Shown piece after piece: positions 25,452-34,640 of a stretch of 64,000 nt of DNA. Positions within the stretch are counted from its first letter, which is position 1. Each line of letters starts with the position of its first letter. The notes under the pieces are model-generated. The model saw only the letters and a program-made list of their open reading frames with translations, made no database searches and had not been told where the DNA came from. Source of the DNA: Paraglaciecola sp030730205. Its GTDB lineage: Bacteria > Pseudomonadota > Gammaproteobacteria > Enterobacterales > Alteromonadaceae. The position numbers were made by a program, and so were the translations under genes. The stretch lies in contig NZ_JBGQOM010000005.1 of assembly GCF_052119645.1 (NCBI RefSeq), positions 186,001 to 250,000 on the forward strand, written 5' to 3'.

Positions 25452-27368
25452 ATGCCCATAATTACACTTCCCGACGGTAGTAAACGTCAATTCGATAAGT
25501 CTGTATCTACTTTAGATGTTGCCCTTGATATTGGTCCAGGTCTAGCTAAAGCCACCGTTGCTGGCAAAGTAAATGGTAATTTAGTCGATGCCTGTGACTT
25601 GATAGAGCAAGATGCGACCTTGCAAATCATTACCGCTAAAGACCAAGAAGGGATCGAAATCATTCGACATTCTTGTGCTCACTTAATTGGCCATGCAATC
25701 AAGCAACTTTATCCAGATGTTAAAATGGCAATAGGTCCAGTTATCGATAACGGCTTTTATTATGATGTTGACTTAGAAACACCGTTAAATGAAGCGGATT
25801 TAATCAAGATCGAAAAACGCATGCTTGAATTGGCAAAGACAAATTACGACGTTGTTAAAAATGCCGTGAGTTGGCAGGAAGCACGCGATACCTTCGAGCA
25901 GCGCGGTGAGATGTATAAGATGCAAATCTTGGATGAAAATATACCAAAAGACAGCTCACCCGCTTTGTATCATCATGAAGAATACACTGATATGTGTCGT
26001 GGTCCTCACGTGCCTAATATGCGTTTCTGCCAACACTTTAAATTGATGAAAGTAGCCGGTGCTTATTGGCGTGGAAATAGCGACAATAAAATGTTGCAAC
26101 GAATTTATGGCACAGCGTGGGCAGATAAAAAACAACTAGCGGCATATTTACAACGTTTAGAAGAAGCTGAAAAGCGTGACCACAGAAAAATTGGTAAGGC
26201 TTTAGACTTATTCCATTGGCAAGAAGAAGCACCCGGTATGGTGTTTTGGCATAACGATGGTTGGACTATTTACACTCAGCTCGAAAAATTCGTGCGGGAG
26301 AAACTAGGTAACTACGATTACGACGAAGTTAAAGGTCCGTTAATGATGGATCGGTCGTTGTGGGAACGCTCAGGTCACTGGGAAAAATATGCTGATGCGA
26401 TGTTTACCACCACATCAGAAAAACGTGAATACGCTATTAAACCCATGAACTGCCCAGGTCATGTGCAAATCTTTAACCAAGGTTTGAAGTCTTATCGTGA
26501 TTTACCGTTGCGTATGGCTGAGTTTGGCTGTTGTCACCGTAACGAACCCTCTGGGGCCTTGCATGGTTTAATGCGAGTCCGTGGTTTTACCCAAGATGAC
26601 GCACATATATTCTGTACCGAAGAACAAGTGTTGGCAGAAGTCGGCGGTTGTATTGATATGATCTACGATACGTACAAGACCTTTGGTTTTGAAGAAATCG
26701 AAGTGAAATTGTCTACTCGCCCAGAAAAGCGTGTCGGTAGCGAAGAAATGTGGGACAAAGCAGAGCTCGCTTTAGCTGACGCATTGAAGAGCAAAAACAT
26801 TGAATTTAGCTATTTACCGGGCGAAGGTGCTTTTTATGGACCTAAAATAGAATTTACTTTGCATGATTGTTTAGATCGCGCTTGGCAATGTGGTACAGTA
26901 CAGCTCGATTTTTCCATGCCAGGTCGTTTAGGGTCAACTTATGTGGCTGAAAATGGTGAAAGAAAAGTTCCAGTAATGATCCACAGAGCAATACTGGGTT
27001 CGATTGAACGTTTTATTGGTATTTTAACTGAAGAGTATGCGGGGCTGTTTCCTTTATGGTTGGCTCCTACTCAAGCAGTCGTAATGAATATTACCGACAA
27101 TCAAGCTGAATATTGTCAAAATGTGGTAAAAAAACTGAAAGAAAGTGGATTTAGAGCAAAGTCTGACTTGAGAAATGAGAAGATTGGCTTTAAAATCCGC
27201 GAGCATACGCTCAAGCGTGTCCCGTATTTGTTAGTAGTTGGTGATAAAGAAATGGAAACCGGCGAAATTGCAGTGCGTTCACGCAAGGGTGATGACCTTG
27301 GAAAGATGTCTATAGAGGCATTTATACAGCACGCAGGTGCTGAGGTCGCAAACAAACAAATCCGATAA
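25452..27368 (+). CDS. thrS: Threonyl-tRNA synthetase
   Basis: This cytoplasmic enzyme charges tRNA-Thr and edits mischarged Ser. At 638 residues it is close to the usual 642. The order is TGS domain (1-60), editing domain with RHSCAHLIGHAIKQ (about 72-85) and the CRGPHV metal-type motif (about 182), class II catalytic core (about 240-530) with NCPGHVQIFN and RNEPSGALHGLMRVRGFTQD, then the anticodon-binding domain (about 540-638). infC follows after 20 bases. In E. coli thrS is translationally autoregulated; here the leader also contains a terminator. Confidence 0.97.
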   Translation: MPIITLPDGSKRQFDKSVSTLDVALDIGPGLAKATVAGKVNGNLVDACDLIEQDATLQIITAKDQEGIEIIRHSCAHLIGHAIKQLYPDVKMAIGPVIDNGFYYDVDLETPLNEADLIKIEKRMLELAKTNYDVVKNAVSWQEARDTFEQRGEMYKMQILDENIPKDSSPALYHHEEYTDMCRGPHVPNMRFCQHFKLMKVAGAYWRGNSDNKMLQRIYGTAWADKKQLAAYLQRLEEAEKRDHRKIGKALDLFHWQEEAPGMVFWHNDGWTIYTQLEKFVREKLGNYDYDEVKGPLMMDRSLWERSGHWEKYADAMFTTTSEKREYAIKPMNCPGHVQIFNQGLKSYRDLPLRMAEFGCCHRNEPSGALHGLMRVRGFTQDDAHIFCTEEQVLAEVGGCIDMIYDTYKTFGFEEIEVKLSTRPEKRVGSEEMWDKAELALADALKSKNIEFSYLPGEGAFYGPKIEFTLHDCLDRAWQCGTVQLDFSMPGRLGSTYVAENGERKVPVMIHRAILGSIERFIGILTEEYAGLFPLWLAPTQAVVMNITDNQAEYCQNVVKKLKESGFRAKSDLRNEKIGFKIREHTLKRVPYLLVVGDKEMETGEIAVRSRKGDDLGKMSIEAFIQHAGAEVANKQIR

Positions 27369-27388
27369 ATTTCGTGGAGGAATGACAT

Positions 27389-27931
27389 ATTAAAGGCGCT
27401 AACATTAAGGCTAAAGATCCGAATAAAGCTCGGATTAACGATGAAATAACGGCAAAAGAAGTCCGTTTGGTTGGTAAAGATGGTGAGCAAATTGGCGTAG
27501 TGTCGATTCGTGAAGCGATTGAAACTGCTGAGCAATCAAGTTTAGACTTGGTTGAGATTAGCCCTAATGCAGAGCCGCCCGTATGCAAAGTAATGGATTA
27601 CGGGAAATTCATCTTCGAAAAAAGTAAGTCTCTTAAAGAGCAAAAGAAAAAACAGAAGCAAATTCAGGTCAAGGAGATTAAATTTCGCCCTGGCACTGAT
27701 GAAGGCGATTACCAGGTAAAACTGCGCAACCTGCGTCGCTTTCTAGAAGGGGGTGATAAGGCTAAAGTAACGATTCGTTTTCGCGGACGTGAAATGGCTC
27801 ACCAAGAGATCGGCATTAATCAATTAACTCGAGTTAAAACCGACTTAGCTGATATTGCAAACTGCGAATCTTTCCCAAACAGGGTAGAGGGTCGTCAGAT
27901 GATCATGGTGCTCGCCCCAATTAAGAAGTAG
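27389..27931 (+). CDS. infC: Translation initiation factor IF-3 (AUU start)
   Basis: The start codon is ATT at 27389, just as in E. coli. The reading IKGANIKAKDPNKARINDEI starts 8 bases after GGAGG. This gives exactly 180 residues, the E. coli length, whereas the first in-frame conventional start would delete 26 residues. The N-terminal domain (1-75) and C-terminal domain with RPGTDEGDYQVKLRNLRRFL (about 105-125) are both complete. IF-3 discriminates against non-AUG starts, so the AUU codon lets it limit its own synthesis. Confidence 0.96.
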   Translation: MKGANIKAKDPNKARINDEITAKEVRLVGKDGEQIGVVSIREAIETAEQSSLDLVEISPNAEPPVCKVMDYGKFIFEKSKSLKEQKKKQKQIQVKEIKFRPGTDEGDYQVKLRNLRRFLEGGDKAKVTIRFRGREMAHQEIGINQLTRVKTDLADIANCESFPNRVEGRQMIMVLAPIKK

Positions 27932-28045
27932 TTAAGGTCTACAAGTAATCAGGATTCTGCCCCCTGGCTCACCTTACTACATTGTAATCACAAGACTTAT
28001 CGTTTCTGCAAAACTTTAAGTCATTAACAATGCGGAGTTTTAGCA

Positions 28046-28243
28046 ATGCCTAAAATGAAATCAAACCGTGGAGCAGCCAAGCGTTTTAGAAAAACCGCTT
28101 CAGGCCGTTTCAAAAGCAAGCAGTCTCATTTGCGTCACATTTTGACAAAAAAGAGCTCTAAACGTAAACGTCACTTACGTGGCAAAAAATTAGTTCATAC
28201 GTCGGATACAGCACTTATCCAACGCATGTTACCGTACGTTTAA
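28046..28243 (+). CDS. rpmI: 50S ribosomal protein L35
   Basis: The 65-residue, very basic protein starts MPKMKSNRGAAKRFRKTASG and ends with the LPYV tail typical of L35. It binds 23S rRNA. A GGAG site precedes the ATG. The 114 bases between infC and rpmI correspond to where E. coli has the L20-responsive control structure; I did not verify that fold here. rplT follows after 14 bases. Confidence 0.97.
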   Translation: MPKMKSNRGAAKRFRKTASGRFKSKQSHLRHILTKKSSKRKRHLRGKKLVHTSDTALIQRMLPYV

Positions 28244-28257
28244 GAGGAGACTGAACA

Positions 28258-28614
28258 ATGGCAAGAGTAAAACGTGGTGTTGTAGCACGTGCCCGTCACA
28301 AAAAGGTACTGAAGCAAGCCAAAGGTTATTACGGAGCTCGTAGTCGAGTTTATCGTGTTGCTGTCCAAGCAGTAACTAAAGCAGGTCAATATGCATATCG
28401 CGACCGTCGTCAGAAAAAACGTCAATTCCGTCAATTGTGGATTGCACGTATTAACGCTGCCGCTCGTCAAAACGGTTTGTCTTATAGCCGATTCATCAAT
28501 GGTTTGAAAAAAGCCTCTGTTGAAATCGATCGTAAGATTTTGGCCGATATCGCGGTTCATGACAAAAATGCATTTAGCGCATTAGTAAATGCTGCTAAAG
28601 GTGCATTAGCTTAA
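28258..28614 (+). CDS. rplT: 50S ribosomal protein L20
   Basis: The 118-residue basic protein starts MARVKRGVVARARHKKVLKQ and ends in the ALVNAAKGAL tail of L20; length equals the E. coli protein. It is needed early in 50S assembly and in E. coli represses the rpmI-rplT mRNA. AGGAGA precedes the ATG. A strong terminator lies 29 bases after the stop. Confidence 0.97.
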   Translation: MARVKRGVVARARHKKVLKQAKGYYGARSRVYRVAVQAVTKAGQYAYRDRRQKKRQFRQLWIARINAAARQNGLSYSRFINGLKKASVEIDRKILADIAVHDKNAFSALVNAAKGALA

Positions 28615-28643
28615 TATTAAACATTAAGTTTAAGTTCTTTCGG

Positions 28644-28673
28644 AAAACGGCGAGCATGATGCTCGCCGTTTTT
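28644..28673 (+). terminator. Terminator after rplT
   Basis: Arms AAAACGGCGAGCAT and ATGCTCGCCGTTTT are exact complements, followed by a T-rich stretch. It separates the ribosomal-protein genes from pheST. It lies 163 bases before pheS. No Phe-rich leader peptide like E. coli pheM was found in that gap. Confidence 0.85.
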
Positions 28674-28790
28674 CGTTTTGGAACTGGAAAAAGTAAAAAT
28701 TGCTGTTAGAGCGTTAATTTATCAAGACTTTTTATTTTTAGCGGTGGCGAGCTCACATCGTGATCGTGTAGAATTGCCGGTCATTTTTAA

Positions 28791-28807
28791 GTATCTAGAT
28801 CAGATAC
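28791..28807 (+). repeat. Small hairpin in pheS leader
   Basis: GTATCT (28791-28796) and AGATAC (28802-28807) are exact complements around AGATC. The hairpin ends 28 bases before the pheS ATG. It could affect translation initiation, but no terminator follows. Confidence 0.3.
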
Positions 28808-28835
28808 GTATTATCTAATTCAAATTGGGGAAACT

Positions 28836-29816
28836 ATGGATCTCAATGCCATAATTGCACAAGCCGAAGCACAGATTAATGAGGCACAAGATGCGGTGTC
28901 TTTGGATTTAGTACGTGTTGATTTTATGGGTAAAAAGGGGCTGTTAACTGAGCAGCTTAAAAGCCTTGGAAAATTAACTTCGGAAGAACGTCCTGCGGCT
29001 GGCCAGCGCATAAATGACGCGAAACATCTTATTCAGCAATTAATTCAAGCTCGAGGGGATTTACTTCGCAGCGCTGAGCTAGAAACGAAATTAGCCAGTG
29101 AGAAAATTGATGTGAGTTTACCCGGTCGTGGTTTAGGCATGGGTGGACTACATCCGGTTACCCGCACAATTAATCGCATTGAGAGTTTCTTTAATGAATT
29201 GGGTTTTCAAGTTAAAACCGGCCCTGAAATTGAAGATGGGTTTCATAACTTCGATGCTTTAAATATTCCGGCTAACCATCCAGCCCGCGCTGACCACGAT
29301 ACTTTTTATTTTAACCCAGATGTGATGTTAAGAACTCAAACCTCTGGCGTACAGATAAGAACAATGGAAACCGAAAAGCCGCCTTTACGCATTATTTCGC
29401 CAGGCCGTGTATACCGAAACGACTACGATCAAACACACACACCGATGTTTCATCAAGTAGAAGGGTTGATGGTTGATAAAAATGTCAGTTTTGCCGAACT
29501 AAAGGGCATCTTGCATGATTTTCTGAATAACTTTTTTGAAGCTGATTTACAGGTTCGTTTTCGTCCTTCTTATTTCCCTTTTACCGAGCCGTCAGCAGAA
29601 GTTGACGTGATGGGTAAAAATGGCAAATGGTTAGAAGTATTGGGCTGCGGTATGGTGCATCCCAATGTGCTTAGAGCAGTGAACATTGATCCTGAAATCT
29701 ATACAGGTTTTGCTTTTGGTATGGGTGTAGAGCGCCTAACTATGTTGCGTTATGAGGTCAATGATCTACGTGCATTTTTTGAAAATGATTTACGTTTCCT
29801 TAAGCAATTTAATTAA
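28836..29816 (+). CDS. pheS: Phenylalanyl-tRNA synthetase alpha subunit
   Basis: The 326-residue alpha chain (E. coli 327) carries the catalytic core of the alpha2-beta2 enzyme that charges tRNA-Phe. An N-terminal coiled coil (1-90) binds tRNA. The class II motifs are visible in RVYRNDYDQTHTPMFHQVEG (about 190-210) and GFAFGMGVERLTMLRYEVND (about 290-310). GGGGAAACT precedes the ATG. pheT follows after 14 bases in the same operon. Confidence 0.97.
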   Translation: MDLNAIIAQAEAQINEAQDAVSLDLVRVDFMGKKGLLTEQLKSLGKLTSEERPAAGQRINDAKHLIQQLIQARGDLLRSAELETKLASEKIDVSLPGRGLGMGGLHPVTRTINRIESFFNELGFQVKTGPEIEDGFHNFDALNIPANHPARADHDTFYFNPDVMLRTQTSGVQIRTMETEKPPLRIISPGRVYRNDYDQTHTPMFHQVEGLMVDKNVSFAELKGILHDFLNNFFEADLQVRFRPSYFPFTEPSAEVDVMGKNGKWLEVLGCGMVHPNVLRAVNIDPEIYTGFAFGMGVERLTMLRYEVNDLRAFFENDLRFLKQFN

Positions 29817-29830
29817 GTCGAGTTGAGCAT

Positions 29831-32215
29831 ATGAAATTTAGTGAAAAGTGGTTAAGGGAATGGGTCAACCCAAATATTAGCAGTGAGCAGTTGTCAGACC
29901 AACTCAGTATGGCCGGTTTAGAAGTCGATGGTATGAATGCTGTCGCTGGTGAATTTAGTGGTGTAGTGGTTGGTGAGGTTGTTGAGTGTGGCCAACATCC
30001 TGATGCAGATAAACTGCGTGTGACTAAAATCAACGTTGGTGAAAACGAACTGATTGATATTGTTTGTGGTGCGCCTAATTGCCGTCAAGGCCTAAAAGTA
30101 GCTGTTGCCAGAGTAGGGGCAATTTTACCGGGTGATTTTAAAATCAAAAAAGCCAAATTACGTGGTCAGCCTTCAATGGGAATGTTGTGCAGTTTTTCTG
30201 AATTAGGTATTTCAGATGATCACAATGGCATTATTGAATTGCCCCTCGATGCGCCAATTGGCGTTGATATTCGCGATTATTTGCAATTAGACGATATTTC
30301 CATTGAAGTGGATTTAACACCCAACCGAGCAGATTGTCTTGGAATTAAGGGCTTAGCTCGTGAAGTTGGTGTACTTAATAGCTCAGAGGTATGTTCACCT
30401 TCAGTAGACGCTGCTACCGTCACTATTGAAGAGACTCGTAATATTGTCCTAGATGCGCCAGAAGCCTGTCCACGTTATCTAGGGCGTGTCATTAAAAATA
30501 TTAACGTAGATGCAATTACTCCCTTATGGATGGTTGAAAAATTACGTCGTTCAGGTGTAAGAAGTATCGACCCGGTAGTTGACGTGACTAATTTTGTCTT
30601 ACTAGAGTTAGGTCATCCTATGCACGCTTTTGACAATGATAAGCTGCAAGGTGATGTGGTTGTCAGGTACGCTGAGCAAGATGAGAAGCTTACCTTGTTA
30701 GACGAAAGTGAAGTGACATTAAAACCTGAAACCCTTGTTATTGCAGATGAAAAACAAGCTTTAGCTATGGCGGGCATTTTTGGCGGGCTGAACTCTGGGG
30801 TCACCGAAGCGACTCGAAACATCTTTTTAGAAAGTGCTTTTTTTGCACCTGACTTAATCCGTGGCAAGGCAAGACTGTATGGATTGCATACCGATGCCTC
30901 TCATCGTTACGAGCGTGGGATTGATCCACAATTGCAGCGCACTGCGATGGAAAGAGCGACCACTTTGTTACTTAATATAGTGGGCGGTCAGGCAGGACCT
31001 ATTGTTGAAGCTGTGAGTGAAAAGAACGTCCCGCAAGAAAAGCAGGTCAGTTTACGCCAATCACGTTTAACAAAAGTATTAGGCCTGGAAATTGCTCAAA
31101 CAAAGGTGACTGAGATTTTAAGCCGACTTGGTTTTGCGGTTACATTTAAAGATGCAACATGGACTGCAATCGTTCCTGCTTATCGTTTCGATATTAGTAT
31201 TGAAGAAGACCTGATTGAAGAAATTGCTCGGGTATATGGCTACAACCAAATACCTAACATTGCACCAGTTGCCAGTTTACAGATGTCTAAACATCAGGAA
31301 CAAGCGATTCAAATAAATCAGTTAAAACAAAGTTTAGTGGATAACGACTACCAAGAAGCGATTACCTATTCGTTTGTTGATCCCAAAATTCAAGGTTTAT
31401 TGTTTCCTGAATTATCAGGCCTAACTTTGCCTCACCCCATTTCAGTGGAAATGTCTTGCATGCGCGTAAGTCTGTGGACGGGTTTGTTGCAGGCTGTGTC
31501 TTACAATCAAAAACGCCAACAAGGCAGAGTTAGACTGTTCGAAGCAGGCTTGCGTTTTATCCCTGACTCGTCTGAAAAAACCGGTGTCGTGCAACAAGCT
31601 GTAATTGGTGGTGTGGTAAGTGGGCTAGTTAGCGACGAACACTGGGATAAAACGACTCGGCCGGTGGATTTTTTCGACCTCAAAGCAGATGTTGAACGTT
31701 TACTGGCTGTTACCGGTCGCAAGGATTTCAGATTTGAAGCATGTAAACACAGTGCTTTGCATCCAGGGCAATCTGCTGCCATATTTAGTGGCGACTTATG
31801 CCTTGGGTACATGGGCGCTATTCATCCTCAATTTGAGAAAAAATTGGGTATTAATGGCCGAACTTTTGTTTTTGAATTAGAAATTGCTCAGCTAGGGTTA
31901 AAAAAGCTACCTCAAGCGAAAGAAATTTCAAAATTTCCAGCAAATCGACGTGACATTGCAATCGTAGTAGACGATGATAAAGTTATTGGCGAAATATTGA
32001 CTTGTATTGAAAAATTTGGCGCAAATCAATTAGTTGGCCTAAACTTGTTCGATGTGTACAGAGGTAAGGGAATTGCTCCGGGCTTTAAGAGCTTAGCAAT
32101 ATCTTTAATATTACAAGATAAAACCAGAACACTTGAAGAACAAGAAATTCAAACATTTGTTGATGGTATTCTGACGGAATTGTCAGAGAAATTTGGGGCA
32201 TCTTTGAGGGATTGA
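29831..32215 (+). CDS. pheT: Phenylalanyl-tRNA synthetase beta subunit
   Basis: The 794-residue beta chain (E. coli 795) has the N-terminal tRNA-binding OB fold (about 40-150, VVVGEVVECGQHPDADKLRV), the B3/B4 editing domain (about 210-380), the B5 domain (about 400-470), a degenerate class II core and the C-terminal FDX-ACB anticodon-binding domain (about 700-794, KFPANRRDIAIVVDD). It forms the tetramer with PheS. ihfA starts 4 bases after the stop, so the two are co-transcribed. Confidence 0.97.
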   Translation: MKFSEKWLREWVNPNISSEQLSDQLSMAGLEVDGMNAVAGEFSGVVVGEVVECGQHPDADKLRVTKINVGENELIDIVCGAPNCRQGLKVAVARVGAILPGDFKIKKAKLRGQPSMGMLCSFSELGISDDHNGIIELPLDAPIGVDIRDYLQLDDISIEVDLTPNRADCLGIKGLAREVGVLNSSEVCSPSVDAATVTIEETRNIVLDAPEACPRYLGRVIKNINVDAITPLWMVEKLRRSGVRSIDPVVDVTNFVLLELGHPMHAFDNDKLQGDVVVRYAEQDEKLTLLDESEVTLKPETLVIADEKQALAMAGIFGGLNSGVTEATRNIFLESAFFAPDLIRGKARLYGLHTDASHRYERGIDPQLQRTAMERATTLLLNIVGGQAGPIVEAVSEKNVPQEKQVSLRQSRLTKVLGLEIAQTKVTEILSRLGFAVTFKDATWTAIVPAYRFDISIEEDLIEEIARVYGYNQIPNIAPVASLQMSKHQEQAIQINQLKQSLVDNDYQEAITYSFVDPKIQGLLFPELSGLTLPHPISVEMSCMRVSLWTGLLQAVSYNQKRQQGRVRLFEAGLRFIPDSSEKTGVVQQAVIGGVVSGLVSDEHWDKTTRPVDFFDLKADVERLLAVTGRKDFRFEACKHSALHPGQSAAIFSGDLCLGYMGAIHPQFEKKLGINGRTFVFELEIAQLGLKKLPQAKEISKFPANRRDIAIVVDDDKVIGEILTCIEKFGANQLVGLNLFDVYRGKGIAPGFKSLAISLILQDKTRTLEEQEIQTFVDGILTELSEKFGASLRD

Positions 32216-32219
32216 CGAT

Positions 32220-32516
32220 ATGGCGTTAACCAAAGCCGAAATGGCTGAACACTTATTTGAAAAGTTGGGTATTAATAAACGAGATGCAAAAGATCTTGTA
32301 GAAACTTTTTTCGAAGAAGTGCGTGAAGCTTTAGAATCTGGAGAGCAAGTTAAATTATCAGGCTTTGGTAATTTCGATTTGCGCCAGAAAAATGAAAGAC
32401 CTGGACGTAACCCAAAAACAGGGGAAGACATTCCGATTAAAGCACGTAGGGTAGTGACATTTAGACCAGGGCAAAAGCTCAAAAGTCGTGTGGAAAATAC
32501 TAAACCAGTTGAATAA
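32220..32516 (+). CDS. ihfA: Integration host factor alpha subunit
   Basis: The 98-residue HU-family protein starts MALTKAEMAEHLFEKLGINK and has the DNA-minor-groove arm with GRNPKTGEDIPIKARRVVTF (about 60-80), including the conserved Arg-Asn-Pro tip. With IhfB it forms a heterodimer that bends DNA at specific sites. It ends the pheST operon and is followed by a bidirectional terminator. The partner gene ihfB is also in this window, at about 52.2 kb. Confidence 0.97.
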   Translation: MALTKAEMAEHLFEKLGINKRDAKDLVETFFEEVREALESGEQVKLSGFGNFDLRQKNERPGRNPKTGEDIPIKARRVVTFRPGQKLKSRVENTKPVE

Positions 32517-32530
32517 TAAAATCTTGTAAT

Positions 32531-32560
32531 AAAAAACCGGCTCATTATGGCCGGTTTTTT
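32531..32560. terminator. Bidirectional terminator between ihfA and aspC-like gene
   Basis: AAAAAACCGGC and GCCGGTTTTTT are exact complements around an 8-base loop, giving a U-tract in either direction. It serves both convergent genes. Confidence 0.9.
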
Positions 32561-32578
32561 AATGCTCAAATGTTAATT

Positions 32579-33769
32579 TTACAACACTGAAACCAGTGAT
32601 TTGGCTAAGCTGTCTACATTTTTTAAGCTGATGCCGGCGATATTGACTCGACTAGACTCAACAAAATAAACGCTGTGCTTATCACGCATCGCTCTTACTT
32701 GCTCTGGGGTAATACATAAATAAGAGAACATGCCTTTTTGACGATTAACAAAATCAAAATCACGTTTAGCACCATATTCTTTCAACTTGCTGACTAAAAG
32801 TGCTCTCAAATCCTGCATACGGTTACGCATCATATCCACTTCGCTGATCCACTCGGCACGCAATTCAGCAGTGTTTAATACGATATCAACTAAAGCACCA
32901 CCGTACGAAGGGGGCATGGAGTATATTGCTCGTGCAATTGATTGGATCTGAGTTTGAATCGCGTTTCGTGTCGTACTATTTTGCGTGACCATCAACGCTA
33001 AACCCACTCGCTCGCGGTACAAACCAAAGTTTTTAGAACATGAAGCGGCAATAATAACTTCAGGAAGGTTGTTTACTAACAAGCGAGTACCGTAAGCATC
33101 ATCTTCTAAGCTATCACCAAACCCTAAATAGGCCACGTCGATAAAAGGGATAAACCCGGTTTTCTGGGCTAATTTTAGAACCACCTGCCATTGCTCTTTG
33201 GTTAAATCAGCTCCCGTTGGGTTGTGGCAGCACCCGTGTAAAAGTACGACATCACCTGATTTTACATTTTCAAGAGATTCAACCATGGCATCAAAACGTA
33301 TACTGGCTTGGTCTTTATCGAAATAAGGATAGGTTTCAATTTTTAAACCCGCATTACCGATCAATGGAATATGATTAGCCCATGTTGGATCGCTCACCCA
33401 CACTGTCGTCTCTGCATTACAGCGCTTGATTAGCTCAGATAAAATACGCAGCGCTCCACAACCGCCAGGAGCTTGTACCGCAGCGACACGGTTTTCTAAT
33501 ACGGCTGGATTTGCTTTACCAAGCAACAATTCAGTTAAGCCGTCAATATAACCTTGTACGCCCTGTGCAGGTATATAAGTCTTAGATGTTTCGGTCTCGA
33601 GCAAAATCTTTTGTGCTTTAGCGATGGCGGTGACAATCGGGGTTTGGCCATTTTCATCTTTATAAACACCTACACCTAAATCAATCTTTAGGGGGTTGGG
33701 ATCAGCCTTGAATGCAGCTGATAGGCCCAATATAGGATCGGCGGGAAGTTGTGGTAGTACTTCAAACAT
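32579..33769 (-). CDS. aspC: Aspartate/aromatic amino acid aminotransferase
   Basis: The 396-residue PLP enzyme equals E. coli AspC in length. It shows LLHGCCHNPTGADLT, the PLP-lysine motif SCSKNFGLYRERVG and the carboxylate-binding arginine in SSRVNIAGIS. It moves amino groups between aspartate, glutamate or aromatic amino acids and their oxo acids in the cytoplasm. The sequence does not separate AspC from TyrB specificity cleanly. I start at ATG 33767-33769, which GAGGAA precedes; a TTG four codons upstream is unlikely. Confidence 0.9.
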   Translation of the reverse strand: MFEVLPQLPADPILGLSAAFKADPNPLKIDLGVGVYKDENGQTPIVTAIAKAQKILLETETSKTYIPAQGVQGYIDGLTELLLGKANPAVLENRVAAVQAPGGCGALRILSELIKRCNAETTVWVSDPTWANHIPLIGNAGLKIETYPYFDKDQASIRFDAMVESLENVKSGDVVLLHGCCHNPTGADLTKEQWQVVLKLAQKTGFIPFIDVAYLGFGDSLEDDAYGTRLLVNNLPEVIIAASCSKNFGLYRERVGLALMVTQNSTTRNAIQTQIQSIARAIYSMPPSYGGALVDIVLNTAELRAEWISEVDMMRNRMQDLRALLVSKLKEYGAKRDFDFVNRQKGMFSYLCITPEQVRAMRDKHSVYFVESSRVNIAGISLKNVDSLAKSLVSVL

Positions 33770-33853
33770 AGGGTTCCTCAAAAACTCAAGATGATAGGCA
33801 GGTTAGGGCGGTCATTATGCCATCGACATTAAAAATTTCGAGAGAAATAGTAA

Positions 33854-34627
33854 CTAATTTATATCAAATTGGTAGTTTTGTTCAGAAATACACACAGCGC
33901 CGCTGTTGTAGGTATGCTCGCACCAGCTTACTTTCTGATTTGTATCAATTTTTAATACTGTCGAGGCGCGAGTCCCGTAATGATCGGCCTGAATAAATAT
34001 CGATGAGAGTTTGCGCTCCCATTCCATCGGGATACCTGTCTTAGGTAACTCATTTTCATTGGCTTTGTTGGGGTCTCGTAATAGTTCAAATAGTTGCTTA
34101 TCAATAATATGCTCTGGATCTTGGGTTGTATTCTCAAAGTAGGTTTTTAAGCGAGCGAGCCCCTTTACTAATTTAGGCCAAGGGCTGTTTAAACTGGCGT
34201 TTGATAAACCGTAAAAACCTTTTTTTAAGTGAGTAAGATGATTGAGATGGTTATTATAAACGTAAAGATTCTTCCAGTGTCCGAAGAGTAAGTTGTAGCC
34301 GTTGAAGTCTTGTCGTGATTGTTCCAAAGCTTGCTGATAATTAGTAGTAGGCTGTTGAAGATAGTGACTTACCAATTCGCCACGACTTTTGACATGTGGC
34401 TTGAGTGTCTGTGGTGCTCTAATATTGGTTAAGGCAGCCAAATAACCCGCTTTATTTACGCCCATCCATGTACCGCCAGCTTCCTGATCAATGCCTGATA
34501 CTATATTACGAGATGGTCCCCAAACATGGGATGGGAGAGTGGGGCGATTAAAAAACTCATCCCTATTAGCCGCAATAATGAGCGGATAACGTGGATGCTG
34601 TTCAATCGCCACAAAAACGATACACAT
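33854..34627 (-). CDS. TANGO2/NRDE-family protein
   Basis: The 257-residue protein begins MCIV and has the signature AANRDEFFNRP (about 19-29), followed by WGPSRNIVSGID and GTWMGVNKAGYLAALTN. This is the NRDE family, related to eukaryotic TANGO2. Cys2 could become an N-terminal nucleophile after Met removal, as proposed for this fold, but the biochemical role is unsettled; heme handling has been suggested for relatives. No signal peptide is present. It lies 13 bases downstream of the FHA gene, so it may be part of the same transcript. Confidence 0.85.
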   Translation of the reverse strand: MCIVFVAIEQHPRYPLIIAANRDEFFNRPTLPSHVWGPSRNIVSGIDQEAGGTWMGVNKAGYLAALTNIRAPQTLKPHVKSRGELVSHYLQQPTTNYQQALEQSRQDFNGYNLLFGHWKNLYVYNNHLNHLTHLKKGFYGLSNASLNSPWPKLVKGLARLKTYFENTTQDPEHIIDKQLFELLRDPNKANENELPKTGIPMEWERKLSSIFIQADHYGTRASTVLKIDTNQKVSWCEHTYNSGAVCISEQNYQFDIN

Positions 34628-34640
34628 AAATGATCGCTGG

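Noticed and set aside
28674..28835. Phe leader peptide and attenuator before pheS, as in E. coli pheM
   Set aside because: No start codon leads into a Phe-rich frame and no second terminator lies between 28674 and 28835.
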